In this document: in pieces, positions 1 through 6,802 of the stretch | Layout of the letters: the number at the start of each line of letters is the position of its first letter | Position numbering within the stretch: the stretch's first letter is position 1 | From: a virus | IMG/VR virus record: IMGVR_UViG_3300023184_000026 | Location: 186,001-250,000 of that record | Direction: 5' to 3' (one strand) | Length of the DNA stretch: 64,000 nucleotides | Translations under genes and position numbers: made by a program | The notes under the pieces: generated by a model | Databases searched by the model: none | The model's input: the letters and a program-made list of their open reading frames with translations, nothing else | Told to the model about the DNA's origin: nothing

Positions 1-1
1 T

Positions 2-88
2 GAGCATGATGAACCTGCTGATGCATCTATTATTTCAGAAAATACATCTGATGCGCCAGCAACTGGCAGCATTGAATATAGCAAGTAA
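2..88 (+). CDS. 3' end of an unidentified gene (partial)
   Basis: The last 28 codons of a gene entering from the left are open in frame 2 and end with TAA at 86-88. The tail is acidic and Ser/Ala-rich (SDAPATGSIEYSK) with no recognisable motif. A perfect 16-bp terminator hairpin follows 37 nt later, so this is the end of a transcription unit. No function can be proposed from the fragment. Confidence 0.6.
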   Translation, partial: EHDEPADASIISENTSDAPATGSIEYSK

Positions 89-125
89 AATATATAATAT
101 TTAAAATTTAGGTAGCCAGTATAAT

Positions 126-171
126 AGCATAAATTATGATAGCGTTTTATATCATAATTTATGCTTTTTTT
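126..171 (+). terminator. Rho-independent terminator
   Basis: AGCATAAATTATGATA (126-141) pairs perfectly with TATCATAATTTATGCT (150-165) across an 8-nt loop, followed by a T7 run. It ends the partial gene at the left edge. Confidence 0.9.
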
Positions 172-192
172 GTGCTCAAAACATACTAGGAT

Positions 193-303
193 AATTTAGG
201 TACCCCCACCTAGCATATATACAGATATGCTATATACAACAGCAACAAAACAAAGTAATATTTAACAGTAATACAAAGTAAAATATTTAGGTACCCCCCC
301 CCC
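193..303. repeat. Duplicated ATTTAGGTACCCCC leader element
   Basis: ATTTAGGTACCCCC occurs at about 194 and again at about 286, the second time extended to ten Cs. Both copies lie between the upstream terminator and the ssb promoter. GCATATATAC and GCTATATAC, the core of the repeat array at 843-991, also occur at 213-237. The role is unknown. Confidence 0.5.
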
Positions 304-316
304 ACTTCTTATATGC

Positions 317-345
317 TTGACAAACAGCATATAGTGTATATAACT
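317..345 (+). promoter_or_regulatory. Promoter for the ssb-like gene
   Basis: TTGACA at 317-322 and TATAAC/ATAACT ending at 344-345, spacing 16-17. The leader is about 45 nt and has no Shine-Dalgarno sequence; it ends in a CA-rich stretch (AGTCAAACAAC) shared with two other genes (16221, 17423). Confidence 0.7.
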
Positions 346-395
346 GATAGCGACAAACCAAATATAGGCTAGTCAAACAACTAAACAAAAACAAT

Positions 396-794
396 ATGCT
401 AAACGTAGTAACAATGGTAGGTAATGTGGTGGCTGATCCATCCAACAGAAGCACAGGAACAGGTAAAAGTGTCAGTACACTTCGCCTTGCGGTTAATAAC
501 CCACTCAATGATAAAGAAGTACTATTTATCAATGTAGATACATGGGAAAAACAAGCTGAATTCGTTAGTAAGTTTGTGAAGAAAGGCAGCATGGTAAGTG
601 TTGTTGGACGACTCAAACAAGATGATTGGGAGAAAGATGGTGTTAAGCGTACATCATATGCCATTGTGGCTGAACGAGTCAACTTCATTGGCGGCAAAAA
701 GAAAGATGATGCTGTTAAAGTTGCTGTTGTAAGTGATCAAAGTGAAGATTTTGATGATGCTGCATTTGCATCTGCGGCTGGTATAAAGAGTTGA
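396..794 (+). CDS. ssb: Single-stranded DNA-binding protein (SSB, OB fold)
   Basis: Binds and protects single-stranded DNA during phage replication and recombination. The 132-residue product has the bacterial-type SSB OB-fold pattern: MLNVVTMVGNVVADP at the N-terminus, a STLRLAVNN strand near residue 28, FINVDTWEKQAEFVSKFVKKG at 47-67, then SVVGRLKQDDWEKDG and SYAIVAERVNFIGG. The length is short for a bacterial SSB (about 170), with only a brief acidic tail (SEDFDDAAF) and no DDIPF tip, so contacts with host SSB partners may be lost. It has its own promoter and terminator and sits beside the ~21-bp repeat array, a placement that suits a replication region. The identification is by fold pattern; the single-gene transcription unit is visible. 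Confidence 0.85.
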   Translation: MLNVVTMVGNVVADPSNRSTGTGKSVSTLRLAVNNPLNDKEVLFINVDTWEKQAEFVSKFVKKGSMVSVVGRLKQDDWEKDGVKRTSYAIVAERVNFIGGKKKDDAVKVAVVSDQSEDFDDAAFASAAGIKS

Positions 795-809
795 TTATCA
801 AAATGTTAC

Positions 810-836
810 AAAACCCCGATTTTTTCGGGGTTTTTT
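810..836 (+). terminator. Rho-independent terminator after ssb
   Basis: CCCCGA (814-819) pairs with TCGGGG (825-830), flanked by A and T runs. It sits 15 nt after the ssb stop. Confidence 0.9.
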
Positions 837-842
837 CTTTAT

Positions 843-1000
843 AGCTATATACAGTTTTATACAAGCTATATACAAAATATTATAGCTTATATACTTTTTG
901 TTATACGCTATATACACTTTTATACAAGCTATATACTTTTTGTTATAGCGTATATACAAAACATTATAGCGTATATACAATATTATATAGCAAAAATTCG
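843..1000. repeat. Array of eight ~21-bp AT-rich repeats (iteron-like)
   Basis: Units with core AGC(N)TATATAC begin at 843, 864, 884, 906, 927, 947, 968 and 989. Spacings are 21, 20, 22, 21, 20, 21 and 21, which is two helical turns, so a protein would meet every unit on the same DNA face. Related cores occur upstream of ssb (213-237) and at about 1052. This could be a replication origin with iterons or a multi-site operator. The flank 1001-1158 is AT-rich with no gene seen. Confidence 0.75.
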
Positions 1001-1159
1001 TTATATAATATGCACTATATAGAGAATATATGTTGTATCAAGAACAATATAGCATATATGGTTTTGTCAAAAAAACCTATATAACAGGGCACCAATTCAA
1101 TTATATATGAAATTTAAAAAATGTCAAACACATAAAAATTTATATCAAAAATTATTTGC

Positions 1160-1188
1160 TCGACTTTTTATAAAAAATAGTTTATAAT
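1160..1188 (+). promoter_or_regulatory. Early-type promoter, no clear gene
   Basis: TCGACT-N17-TATAAT with the TTTTTATAAAAA spacer. An ATG follows after 5 nt but opens only a 7-codon ORF (1194-1217). Confidence 0.65.
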
Positions 1189-1193
1189 AACGT

Positions 1194-1345
1194 ATGGGGA
1201 GGAACCCAAAATTTTAAAAAAATTGGAATGAATATTCACGCAATTTGAGCAGCCTCCGGTCCCCCACCCATCGGCCACCCTTTCGGGACTCACCGTAGTT
1301 CGGCTTTTCGGAATCGCTCTCCTACTTCCACCGTGCTTTAATAAT
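1194..1345. ncRNA. Candidate noncoding RNA region between convergent promoters
   Basis: This GC-richer 150-bp segment lies between a plus promoter (1160-1188) and a minus promoter (1341-1368). Read on the minus strand it contains CCCGAAAGGG (a GNRA-capped hairpin) and CCGAACTACGG, and it ends near a palindrome (TGAATATTCA) followed by AATTTTTTT. A minus ORF (1168-1374) spans it, but its ATG lies upstream of the minus promoter. No RNA family was recognised. The minus-strand transcript looks the more likely product. Confidence 0.4.
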
Positions 1346-1368
1346 GACAGAAATTTATAAAAAGTCGA
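1341..1368 (-). promoter_or_regulatory. Early-type promoter on the minus strand
   Basis: On the minus strand: TCGACT (1363-1368), N16 including TTTTTATAAA, then CATTAT (1341-1346). It is the only clear minus-strand member of the family and fires into the GC-rich segment at 1194-1340. Confidence 0.6.
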
Positions 1369-1421
1369 GAACAATCAGCCATGTGTGTGCCAACCAACAT
1401 CACTTTTTTCAACGATTGTTC

Positions 1422-1450
1422 TCGCTTTTTCTATAAAAAGTAGTCAGTGT
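1422..1450 (+). promoter_or_regulatory. Early promoter for 1458
   Basis: TCGCTT-N17-CAGTGT, 7 nt before ATG 1458. Part of the left half (GATTGTTCTCG at about 1414) is an inverted copy of 1363-1377. Confidence 0.75.
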
Positions 1451-1457
1451 TGGCAGC

Positions 1458-2051
1458 ATGAATTCACGAGAAACCGCCATGCTGCACTTTGCGCAGGTCT
1501 ACACCGGACAGCCGTTCACTGGCACGCAGGTTGAACGTGAGCTTATCATGATGATGCTCACCAACAGCCAAGGCAGCGTTGGGCTTGAAGAGGCACTTTG
1601 TGGCATCTTGAACCTCCAGCAAACGGTATCAAAGCATGGGTTTGACGCCATTGACACCGCGACCAACGTGCGATATGAACTCAAGCCAACCATGCAGCAC
1701 AAGCCCACGGCACGCTACAATGACGTGACGCCAAAGAAGATTCATGAGATGAATCAATGTGAGAACATTGTGGTGTTTGAAGCTCATTGTGACGGAAGAA
1801 TGATTTTTCTTGCCAAAGTGAATGGAAAGCATGTTGCAACATTGCTGCAAGAAAAATTCATTGCTCGCCAGAAATCAATTGAAGCTAACAAAAACAAAGG
1901 CACTCGCCAAAGCCACGGCATTTATTTGAACGAGATTGTTGAACGATTTGGAAAAAATTCTGTTGATGTTGTTTACTATTTTCCAAATAACAAGTTTCAC
2001 AGAAAAACCAAGCAATTACTTGAATTGAAAGATGCAATAAACAATCTTTGA
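1458..2051 (+). CDS. Putative PD-(D/E)XK-type nuclease
   Basis: A 197-residue protein of uncertain function. Residues 61-78 read GFDAIDTATNVRYELKPT: an aspartate (D63 or D66) followed by E74-L75-K76 has the spacing and composition of a PD-(D/E)XK nuclease core, and the following strands (ENIVVFEAH, MIFLAKVNG) fit that alpha/beta fold. The N-terminus is helical and the C-terminus basic (KFHRKTKQLLELK). The start is fixed by the promoter, whose -10 box ends 7 nt before this ATG. It is the first coding gene of the early array. No restriction partner or methylase is adjacent. The nuclease call rests only on the E-x-K pattern; a DNA-binding protein of another class is possible. Confidence 0.5.
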   Translation: MNSRETAMLHFAQVYTGQPFTGTQVERELIMMMLTNSQGSVGLEEALCGILNLQQTVSKHGFDAIDTATNVRYELKPTMQHKPTARYNDVTPKKIHEMNQCENIVVFEAHCDGRMIFLAKVNGKHVATLLQEKFIARQKSIEANKNKGTRQSHGIYLNEIVERFGKNSVDVVYYFPNNKFHRKTKQLLELKDAINNL

Positions 2052-2054
2052 GCA

Positions 2055-2083
2055 TTGACATTTTATAAAAAATCAATCAAGCT
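2055..2083 (+). promoter_or_regulatory. Early promoter for 2093
   Basis: TTGACA-N17-CAAGCT with the TTTTATAAAAAA spacer, 9 nt before ATG 2093. Confidence 0.65.
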
Positions 2084-2092
2084 TTAGCCAAC

Positions 2093-2365
2093 ATGAAGAC
2101 CACATACAGCACCGTGATATTTTGTTCATCTAGTTTCAAATGGGCAGACAATTCATCTGGCACTTGTAAAAAAAGTGAGTTGATTACAACTGGCTTCCCT
2201 CTTGGCAATAAGCATATGGCTGGTGAATACAAGGGCGTGTTTATCAAAAGCATCAAGACTGGTGTTGTGAAATACTTTGAACCAGTTCACGATGAAGATG
2301 GTTATGACGGTGAATTTATGATCTATAAAAATGAAGATATTTTTATCAGTATTTGGAATTATTGA
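2093..2365 (+). CDS. Hypothetical early protein, 90 aa
   Basis: Not recognised. The protein is mixed alpha/beta with aromatic residues (FKWADNSS, YFEPVHDEDGYDGEFM) and ends ISIWNY. It lacks a signal peptide or membrane segment. The gene has its own promoter and lies between two similar single-gene units. The start is the only ATG close to the promoter. Confidence 0.65.
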   Translation: MKTTYSTVIFCSSSFKWADNSSGTCKKSELITTGFPLGNKHMAGEYKGVFIKSIKTGVVKYFEPVHDEDGYDGEFMIYKNEDIFISIWNY

Positions 2366-2366
2366 C

Positions 2367-2395
2367 TGGACATTCTATAAAAAGTAAAATACTCT
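2367..2395 (+). promoter_or_regulatory. Early promoter for 2405
   Basis: TGGACA-N17-TACTCT, 9 nt before ATG 2405. It overlaps the end of the preceding gene. Confidence 0.65.
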
Positions 2396-2404
2396 GTTTT
2401 AATT

Positions 2405-2680
2405 ATGAAATATGTAGCCAAAGACATCTATGCATTGGAGCGTGCTGACATTGAATTGTCTTACAATGGCAAGAAAATGGACACTGAACCAACTGACGGT
2501 TATACCAGTACAATGGACTGCATACTGAGTATGCAAAGGCTTGTTAAAATGCTGGACATTGATTGCGAAAAAATTACTGCCGTTTTGATCATCAATCGTG
2601 AAACTACGTTTGTAACCAATCTGAAAGAACTAAGTGCAGTTGTTGACAATTGGCTTCCAAATGATCCTTATTGTTCGTGA
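2405..2680 (+). CDS. Hypothetical early protein, 91 aa
   Basis: Not recognised. Predicted helix-strand mix with a central MQRLVKMLDIDCEKITAVLI segment, resembling a small alpha/beta protein. No catalytic motif is visible. It is transcribed from its own promoter and is followed at once by an orphan promoter and the minus-strand homing endonuclease. Confidence 0.65.
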   Translation: MKYVAKDIYALERADIELSYNGKKMDTEPTDGYTSTMDCILSMQRLVKMLDIDCEKITAVLIINRETTFVTNLKELSAVVDNWLPNDPYCS

Positions 2681-2694
2681 AACTGATTTTGTGC

Positions 2695-2723
2695 TGGACA
2701 TTCTATAAAAAGTAAACCATACT
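2695..2723 (+). promoter_or_regulatory. Orphan early promoter
   Basis: TGGACA-N17-CATACT is intact, but no plus-strand ATG or ORF follows. The next bases are the stop codon and 3' end of the minus-strand GIY-YIG gene. The cognate gene seems to have been displaced by that insertion. Confidence 0.7.
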
Positions 2724-3425
2724 CATTTCACAAACCTGCCATCTTTTCCACGGGGACATTTACTGGTTAGTCCTCTCCACCATCCAGTCGGAATTTCTTT
2801 TGATTTTTCGTATTTTTTATTAGAAATTCCATCTGTTATCCAACAGCTTCCTAATAGCCACGTGCGAGTTTTTTCTATACTTTCAGCCGACATTGTTTTA
2901 CCCAAATGCATTTTTCTATGATGTTCCTTACGTTCTTCGCTCCATATGGTGCCAGATGCATACGTGTTACCAATCAGTGAATTGGATATTTTATTTCTTG
3001 ATTTGATTGTATGATATCGCCCCTCCATCGGGCCGTTGGCTGGAATTGCTATGTTATACCCTCTCACTATTGAATTGTAAAATTCAACCCAGTGAATTTC
3101 TTTTGAAGTTAAAAGTTCTTTTATTGGCTCACACTCTTCCAAAATTACTTTATCAAAATTATCATATCCATACTTCTTCAAAGCATTATATAATTTTGTC
3201 TGTGCCTTGCACTCATGACGTTTGTATCTTCCCCATCTTGTATAAATATTATCGGCACTTTGTCCGATATACCATTTTCCGTTAGTTTTGTTTCTTAGAC
3301 CGTAGATACCGCAACATTTGGCGTTTGAGGATTTTTTCTTTATTTCGTTCGTAGTATCGTTTTGATTTTGTTCGGTTGTTTGCATCAATTTCTTCTTTCG
3401 TAGTGTATATTTTTTTTCTTCCCAT
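2723..3425 (-). CDS. GIY-YIG homing endonuclease, needs +1 frameshift
   Basis: Probable DNA endonuclease promoting its own spread. Two overlapping frames on the minus strand make one protein. ORF1 (3425-3282) starts MGRKKIYTTKEEIDANN and continues RYYERNKEKILKRQ, a basic N-terminal module. The GIY-YIG domain (CCGIYGLRN, then GKWYIGQS, a DNFDKVILEECE segment and KEIHWVEFYNS) lies in the +1 frame and runs to 2723, followed by NUMOD-like DNA-binding repeats (SEERKEHHRKMHLGK, then WITDGISNKKYEK). A run of six As lies just before the GIY motif, where a one-base skip joins the frames. A TATATTTATTGATATG motif covers the start. The endonuclease at 21959-22703 has the same layout. It lies behind an orphan early promoter. 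A sequencing indel or translation from an internal ATG are alternatives. Confidence 0.75.
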
Positions 3426-3438
3426 ATCAATAAATATA
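3422..3438 (-). promoter_or_regulatory. Late-type motif at the endonuclease start
   Basis: Minus strand TATATTTATTGATATG, ending in the start codon. The same TATT(T)ATTGATATGG(G) string covers the starts at 10843 and 22703. Confidence 0.5.
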
Positions 3439-3489
3439 GAGGTGAGAGAATAAAAGTGAGAGAAATCGTCATTATTTTTCGTTTTTTTC

Positions 3490-3517
3490 TGGACTTTTTA
3501 TAAAAACCGTTCATAGT
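3490..3517 (+). promoter_or_regulatory. Early promoter for the helicase
   Basis: TGGACT-N16-CATAGT, 7 nt before ATG 3525. Confidence 0.75.
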
Positions 3518-3524
3518 TCTATTC

Positions 3525-4931
3525 ATGACCATTGATACCACGCAATTGATCGGCCCGCAGCCCGACCATGTAAAACGCCTCGTTGATTCTATTTACATCA
3601 ACGGGTTCGCTCTTGACATGAGCGAGACTGGGACTGGTAAGAGTTATTGTGCGGCGGCAGTTGCGAGGGAACTGGGTTGCGATGCCACTCGTCCGCTGGT
3701 GCTCATTGCACCAAAACCGATTTTACCACAATGGGCCAAGATCTTGTCCAGCTTCAATCTCAAGCCATATGTTGCCATCAACTATGAAAAGCTTGGGCGT
3801 GGCAACACCAAATATATGAAGTGGAAGAAACAGAAGTGCATATTGAAGCCATGGGTTGAAAATGCCGTCATGGATGCTCCGGAATTCAATTTGCCCAAGG
3901 ATGCATTGGTCATTCTGGACGAAGGACACAAATGCAAAGGCAATCATAGCACGAATTCATGGATGATGATCATGCTCAAGGAACAGGGCTATAAGGTGCT
4001 TGTGGCGTCTGCTACGCTTGCCACTACGCCAATGGAACTCAAGGCTGCTGGCTATTTGGCAGATCTGCACAGTCTGCATAACTTTGACCACTTTCTGCGT
4101 CAGCATGGTGCGGAGTGGGTTGGTCGGTTTGGTGCCATGTCGTGGGATGCTGCGTCTGTTGCTGCCAAACACAGCATGATGTTGCTCAATGAATATTTCT
4201 TTGACACTCGCAGATGCGCATCGCGTTTGACTGTGGACGACTTTGGTACATTGTTTCCAGAGTCTCATATTGTGGCAGAAGCTTATGACCTTGGAACTGC
4301 CACTGGTAAAATCAATGATATCTATGATGACATGGAAGCTGAAATTGCCAAGTTGGATGAACGTGCTGGCAATTATAGCGAACATATCTTTGCTATCATG
4401 ATGGAAGCTCGTCGTCGTTCTGAACTGTTGAAGGTTCCTTTCTTTGTTGATACCATGGAGGATCTTTATGATGAAGGCAAGAGTGTAGTATTGTTTGTGA
4501 ACTTTCAAGACACTGTTGATGCTATTGTAAAGCGTCTGGAGAAGATGAAGAAGTTCAAGGACACTATTGGATATATTGTTGGCGGGCAACATCATAAAAC
4601 TCGTCAGAAAGATATTGAAGACTTCAATGCTGACAAAAAACGCATCATGGTTGTGAACATCAAGGCTGGAGGCGTAGGCATCAGTCTGCATGACCTCAAC
4701 GGCAATCACGCACGTGCCAGCATCATCAGCCCCAACTTCAGTGCGTTTGAGCTGGTGCAGGCTTTGGGGCGTGTATGGCGTCAGGGTGGCAAGACCAAGT
4801 CGTTTCAGAATATTGTGTATGCAGCTGGCACAATTGAAGAAAAAGCTTGTCATCGCGTTCAGTTTAGAATGAACAACTTGAGCACGCTCAATGATGCTGA
4901 TTTGCGAGAAGGCATCAAAATGTTTGGTTAA
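3525..4931 (+). CDS. SF2 (DEAD/SNF2-like) DNA helicase
   Basis: ATP-dependent DNA translocase/helicase of superfamily 2, likely acting in phage replication, recombination or repair. The 468 residues show the full set: Walker A SETGTGKS at 33-40, LVLIAPKPILPQW (motif Ia) near 58-70, the DEGH box at 132-135, SAT at 162-164, and in the second RecA domain the motif IV/V region (VVLFVNFQDT; VNIKAGGVGISL) and motif VI QALGRVWRQGG near 412-422. It is the largest gene of the early arm and richer in GC than its neighbours. It resembles the compact phage helicases in the UvsW/Hef range rather than a full SNF2 protein. The start follows from the promoter spacing. A terminator at 4940 closes this unit. 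Confidence 0.9.
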   Translation: MTIDTTQLIGPQPDHVKRLVDSIYINGFALDMSETGTGKSYCAAAVARELGCDATRPLVLIAPKPILPQWAKILSSFNLKPYVAINYEKLGRGNTKYMKWKKQKCILKPWVENAVMDAPEFNLPKDALVILDEGHKCKGNHSTNSWMMIMLKEQGYKVLVASATLATTPMELKAAGYLADLHSLHNFDHFLRQHGAEWVGRFGAMSWDAASVAAKHSMMLLNEYFFDTRRCASRLTVDDFGTLFPESHIVAEAYDLGTATGKINDIYDDMEAEIAKLDERAGNYSEHIFAIMMEARRRSELLKVPFFVDTMEDLYDEGKSVVLFVNFQDTVDAIVKRLEKMKKFKDTIGYIVGGQHHKTRQKDIEDFNADKKRIMVVNIKAGGVGISLHDLNGNHARASIISPNFSAFELVQALGRVWRQGGKTKSFQNIVYAAGTIEEKACHRVQFRMNNLSTLNDADLREGIKMFG

Positions 4932-4939
4932 GTGAAATT

Positions 4940-4976
4940 GAGTCGGGTTGAGTGGTATCAACCCGACTCTTTTTTT
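4940..4976 (+). terminator. Rho-independent terminator after the helicase
   Basis: GAGTCGGGTTG (4940-4950) pairs with CAACCCGACTC (4959-4969), followed by T7. Confidence 0.9.
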
Positions 4977-4987
4977 ATTCTTTCTGC

Positions 4988-5015
4988 TCGACTTTTTATA
5001 AACTGCTGTCATTGT
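4988..5015 (+). promoter_or_regulatory. Early promoter for 5023
   Basis: TCGACT-N16-CATTGT. The first ATG (5017) is 1 nt downstream and the second (5023) is 7 nt downstream; the standard 7-nt gap selects the second. Confidence 0.75.
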
Positions 5016-5022
5016 TATGAGC

Positions 5023-5241
5023 ATGACGCTACAACAAATCAAAGACGCGGTTGAGGCTGGTAAGACGGTGCATTGGGCAACCACGGCATACACGGTCCTC
5101 AAAGACCCGCTGCGTGACGGTACGTTTCAATGGCTCATCGGCTGTGACCACGGACGATACAACCCGAGCTATATCGGGCTGACTTGGATGGACGGCGTGA
5201 CCGTGAATGGTCGCCCCGAAGAATTCTTCATCGGCAAGTGA
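5023..5241 (+). CDS. Small phage protein, 72 aa
   Basis: A conserved-looking phage early protein of unknown function: MTLQQIKDAVEAGKTVHW, a central YTVLKDPL strand, then YIGLTWMDGVTVNGRPEEFFIG. From memory, proteins with this N-terminus and an IGLTW-DGVTLNG ending recur in many phages and begin with MTL. That, plus the 7-nt promoter rule, is why ATG 5023 was chosen over ATG 5017 (which would add Met-Ser). No catalytic residues stand out. Confidence 0.75.
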   Translation: MTLQQIKDAVEAGKTVHWATTAYTVLKDPLRDGTFQWLIGCDHGRYNPSYIGLTWMDGVTVNGRPEEFFIGK

Positions 5242-5249
5242 GTTTGATC

Positions 5250-5278
5250 TCGACTTTTTATATTTTATAAACCATAAT
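5250..5278 (+). promoter_or_regulatory. Early promoter for 5288
   Basis: TCGACT-N17-CATAAT with a variant spacer (TTTTTATATTTTATAAA), 9 nt before ATG 5288. Confidence 0.65.
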
Positions 5279-5287
5279 ATCAGCACG

Positions 5288-5458
5288 ATGAAAAACTACA
5301 AAATCAACGTCACGGTTCAACTGACAGTCGCCGCTGATAATGAGGATGCTCTCAACCAGCTGCTGCATGAGATGGATTACACGTTCACCAGCATTTTGCC
5401 GCGGCGCAAGATCGTGGACGCTAAGTTCACTGATATGCTAGTTGTATCGGAATATTAA
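5288..5458 (+). CDS. Small DpnD/PcfM-like protein, 56 aa
   Basis: A small beta-alpha protein, MKNYKINVTVQLTVAADNEDALNQLL at the N-terminus, ending DMLVVSEY. The pattern of a beta strand with alternating hydrophobics, then VxAxxxxxA plus a helix, is shared with the products at 5887, 7034 and 9260, so they look like a family of paralogues. It resembles the DpnD/PcfM-type small proteins, whose function is unknown. The start is set by the promoter; the longer in-frame reading upstream runs through promoter sequence. Confidence 0.65.
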   Translation: MKNYKINVTVQLTVAADNEDALNQLLHEMDYTFTSILPRRKIVDAKFTDMLVVSEY

Positions 5459-5505
5459 TAGCTTACAAGATAGGGCGATATCACATAGTATCTATCATTA
5501 TTTTC

Positions 5506-5534
5506 TCGACTTTTTATATTTCATCAACCATACT
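5506..5534 (+). promoter_or_regulatory. Early promoter for 5543
   Basis: TCGACT-N17-CATACT, 8 nt before ATG 5543. The 45 nt before it (5459-5505) hold no gene. Confidence 0.65.
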
Positions 5535-5542
5535 TCTATTAT

Positions 5543-5845
5543 ATGAACGCTACATTTACCAAACACGATGATCCTTGTCATGGCTGGCTTGAAGTTCAAG
5601 AAAGTGATATCAAGGAACTTGGCGCAACTGTTAATGATTTTTCAGGATACTCTTATCGCAAAGGCAATCGACTGTTTCTTGAAGAAGATTGCGATGCTAG
5701 CAAGTTTTTTACTCTTTACAAAAACAAGCATGGTGTTTATCCAAACTATGTATCTGAACATCATGATGGTGATTTTCCAGAAGACTATGATCTTGTTTCT
5801 ATTCACCATATTCGCTTTGTGAAAATCACACCCATTGCGGTCTGA
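5543..5845 (+). CDS. Conserved phage protein of unknown function, 100 aa
   Basis: The protein begins MNATFTKHDDPCHGWLEV and contains YSYRKGNRLFLEEDCDASKFF. From memory, the combination HD-P-HGWLEV, YSY-G and LEEDCDA defines a widespread phage and plasmid family of unknown function. No signal peptide, membrane segment or nucleotide-binding motif is present. It has its own promoter. Confidence 0.7.
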   Translation: MNATFTKHDDPCHGWLEVQESDIKELGATVNDFSGYSYRKGNRLFLEEDCDASKFFTLYKNKHGVYPNYVSEHHDGDFPEDYDLVSIHHIRFVKITPIAV

Positions 5846-5851
5846 TTGTAT

Positions 5852-5879
5852 TTGACTTTTTATAAAATCTAATCATACT
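5852..5879 (+). promoter_or_regulatory. Early promoter for 5887
   Basis: TTGACT-N16-CATACT, 7 nt before ATG 5887. Confidence 0.8.
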
Positions 5880-5886
5880 CTATTTT

Positions 5887-6063
5887 ATGGCTAAATACTC
5901 TGTTACTATTCAATTTGAACGCACTCAAACTATCTTAGTCGAAGCTGACTCTAAAGACGAGGCTATTGAACTGGTGAGTTTCGGCCAGTTTGACGATGAG
6001 CAAATCACCGACACCGAAGATGAAAACGTTGAAATCCTCGGCGCAAGTCTTGACAAATCTTAA
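5887..6063 (+). CDS. Small DpnD/PcfM-like protein, 58 aa
   Basis: MAKYSVTIQFERTQTILVEA, then DSKDEAIELV and an acidic C-terminal half (DDEQITDTEDENVEIL). It is a paralogue of 5288, 7034 (MPKYSVIVQSLRTETIEI) and 9260. The closest relative in the window is 7034, which shares the (A/P)KYSV start and the REQUIRED-type strand-helix layout, although the sequences have diverged. Function unknown. It heads a short run with 6078 and 6283, which lack their own promoters. Confidence 0.75.
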   Translation: MAKYSVTIQFERTQTILVEADSKDEAIELVSFGQFDDEQITDTEDENVEILGASLDKS

Positions 6064-6077
6064 TCAATATATTATTT

Positions 6078-6272
6078 ATGACTTATAAACGACTGATTGA
6101 AAAATTGCAACTGCTTCCACCTGAGCGTCTAAATGACACTGTGACGGTTTGGAACGCTTGGAATGACGAATTCACTCCTGTCTGTGGCGTTACAGAGAAC
6201 AAAGAAGGTAGTGAAATTCTTGACACAAATGTTCTTGACTATGGACATTTTGTGCTTGAACTGAAAAACTAA
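6078..6272 (+). CDS. Small phage protein, 64 aa
   Basis: MTYKRLIEKLQLLPPERLND, then TVTVWNAWNDEFTPVCGV and an ending VLDYGHFVLEL. This resembles the common phage proteins that begin with a helix L-LPPE-L-D followed by TVTV, but the function is unknown. It lies 14 nt after 5887 without a promoter of its own and is probably co-transcribed with it. Confidence 0.7.
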   Translation: MTYKRLIEKLQLLPPERLNDTVTVWNAWNDEFTPVCGVTENKEGSEILDTNVLDYGHFVLELKN

Positions 6273-6282
6273 ATCTTGACTT

Positions 6283-6489
6283 ATGAATAACAACAATAAT
6301 AATAAACGCGAATTTTTTAGTGACAGCAAGGGCCGCTGGGTGGGCTCTGTTGTGAATGAAGGCAACGGCAAAAAGACATATTCTGATAGCAAGGGTGCTG
6401 TTGTTGGACGTGTGCATGACAACAAGACATTTGATTCAAAGGGTAGTTTCTTTGGCAAAGGAGATATGGGTCAAAGATTGTTCAAGTAG
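6283..6489 (+). CDS. Small DSKG-repeat protein, 68 aa
   Basis: After an Asn-rich start (MNNNNNNK) the protein has three imperfect repeats around DSKG: FFSDSKGRWVGSV, TYSDSKGAVVGRV and TFDSKGSFFGK. Each repeat is a hydrophobic residue, DSKG, then a glycine-containing strand, as in short beta-repeat proteins. Function unknown. No promoter directly upstream, so it is likely the third gene of the 5887 unit. Confidence 0.6.
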   Translation: MNNNNNNKREFFSDSKGRWVGSVVNEGNGKKTYSDSKGAVVGRVHDNKTFDSKGSFFGKGDMGQRLFK

Positions 6490-6492
6490 TTC

Positions 6493-6520
6493 TTGCTTTT
6501 TATAAAAACTCTGCTAGATT
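6493..6520 (+). promoter_or_regulatory. Early promoter for 6530
   Basis: TTGCTT-N16-TAGATT, 9 nt before ATG 6530. Confidence 0.7.
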
Positions 6521-6529
6521 ATATATCAC

Positions 6530-6799
6530 ATGCCAAACACTGAAATTGTAAAAATTCTGATTGTGAATACTGGAGCAACTCCAGTTTCAACTGAAAAGAC
6601 TGAGTTTAGTGCAACTGATGCAACTGCACTACAACAGTTTATTCTGGACGCTATCAATCGTACAGGTAAACAAAGTCATGCATTGCTCAAATATAAAGAT
6701 AAGTTTTGGGTTGCTGATCATACTGCACGCAAGGGTCACAGCAAAGAATACCACAAGCATGCCGTCAAATATCATCCATACATGAAGGAGTTGGCATAA
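6530..6799 (+). CDS. Hypothetical early protein, 89 aa
   Basis: Not recognised. N-terminal strand IVKILIVNTG, a helix rich in Ala/Asp (SATDATALQQFILDAI) and a basic His-rich C-terminus (ARKGHSKEYHKHAVKYHPY). Together these might form a small nucleic-acid- or metal-binding protein, but no defined motif exists. It forms a two-gene unit with 6803. Confidence 0.65.
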   Translation: MPNTEIVKILIVNTGATPVSTEKTEFSATDATALQQFILDAINRTGKQSHALLKYKDKFWVADHTARKGHSKEYHKHAVKYHPYMKELA

Positions 6800-6802
6800 A
6801 AT

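Noticed and set aside
798-980. 60-codon minus-strand ORF with YIACIK/YIAYNK heptads
   Set aside because: It is the translation of the 21-bp repeat array; periodicity of the DNA, not a protein, explains it.
843-1000. CRISPR-like array
   Set aside because: Units are ~21 bp, imperfect and adjacent with no unique spacers, and no cas genes are present.
1194-1345. Glutamine (glnA) riboswitch or hammerhead ribozyme on the minus strand
   Set aside because: GGAAGTAGG and GTGAGTCCCGAAAGGG recall parts of these, but the rest of each conserved core is missing.
1168-1374. 68-codon minus ORF
   Set aside because: Its ATG lies upstream of the minus promoter, and the sequence looks like structured RNA.
3957-5102. 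381-codon minus ORF
   Set aside because: Antisense shadow of the well-supported helicase gene and the next small gene.
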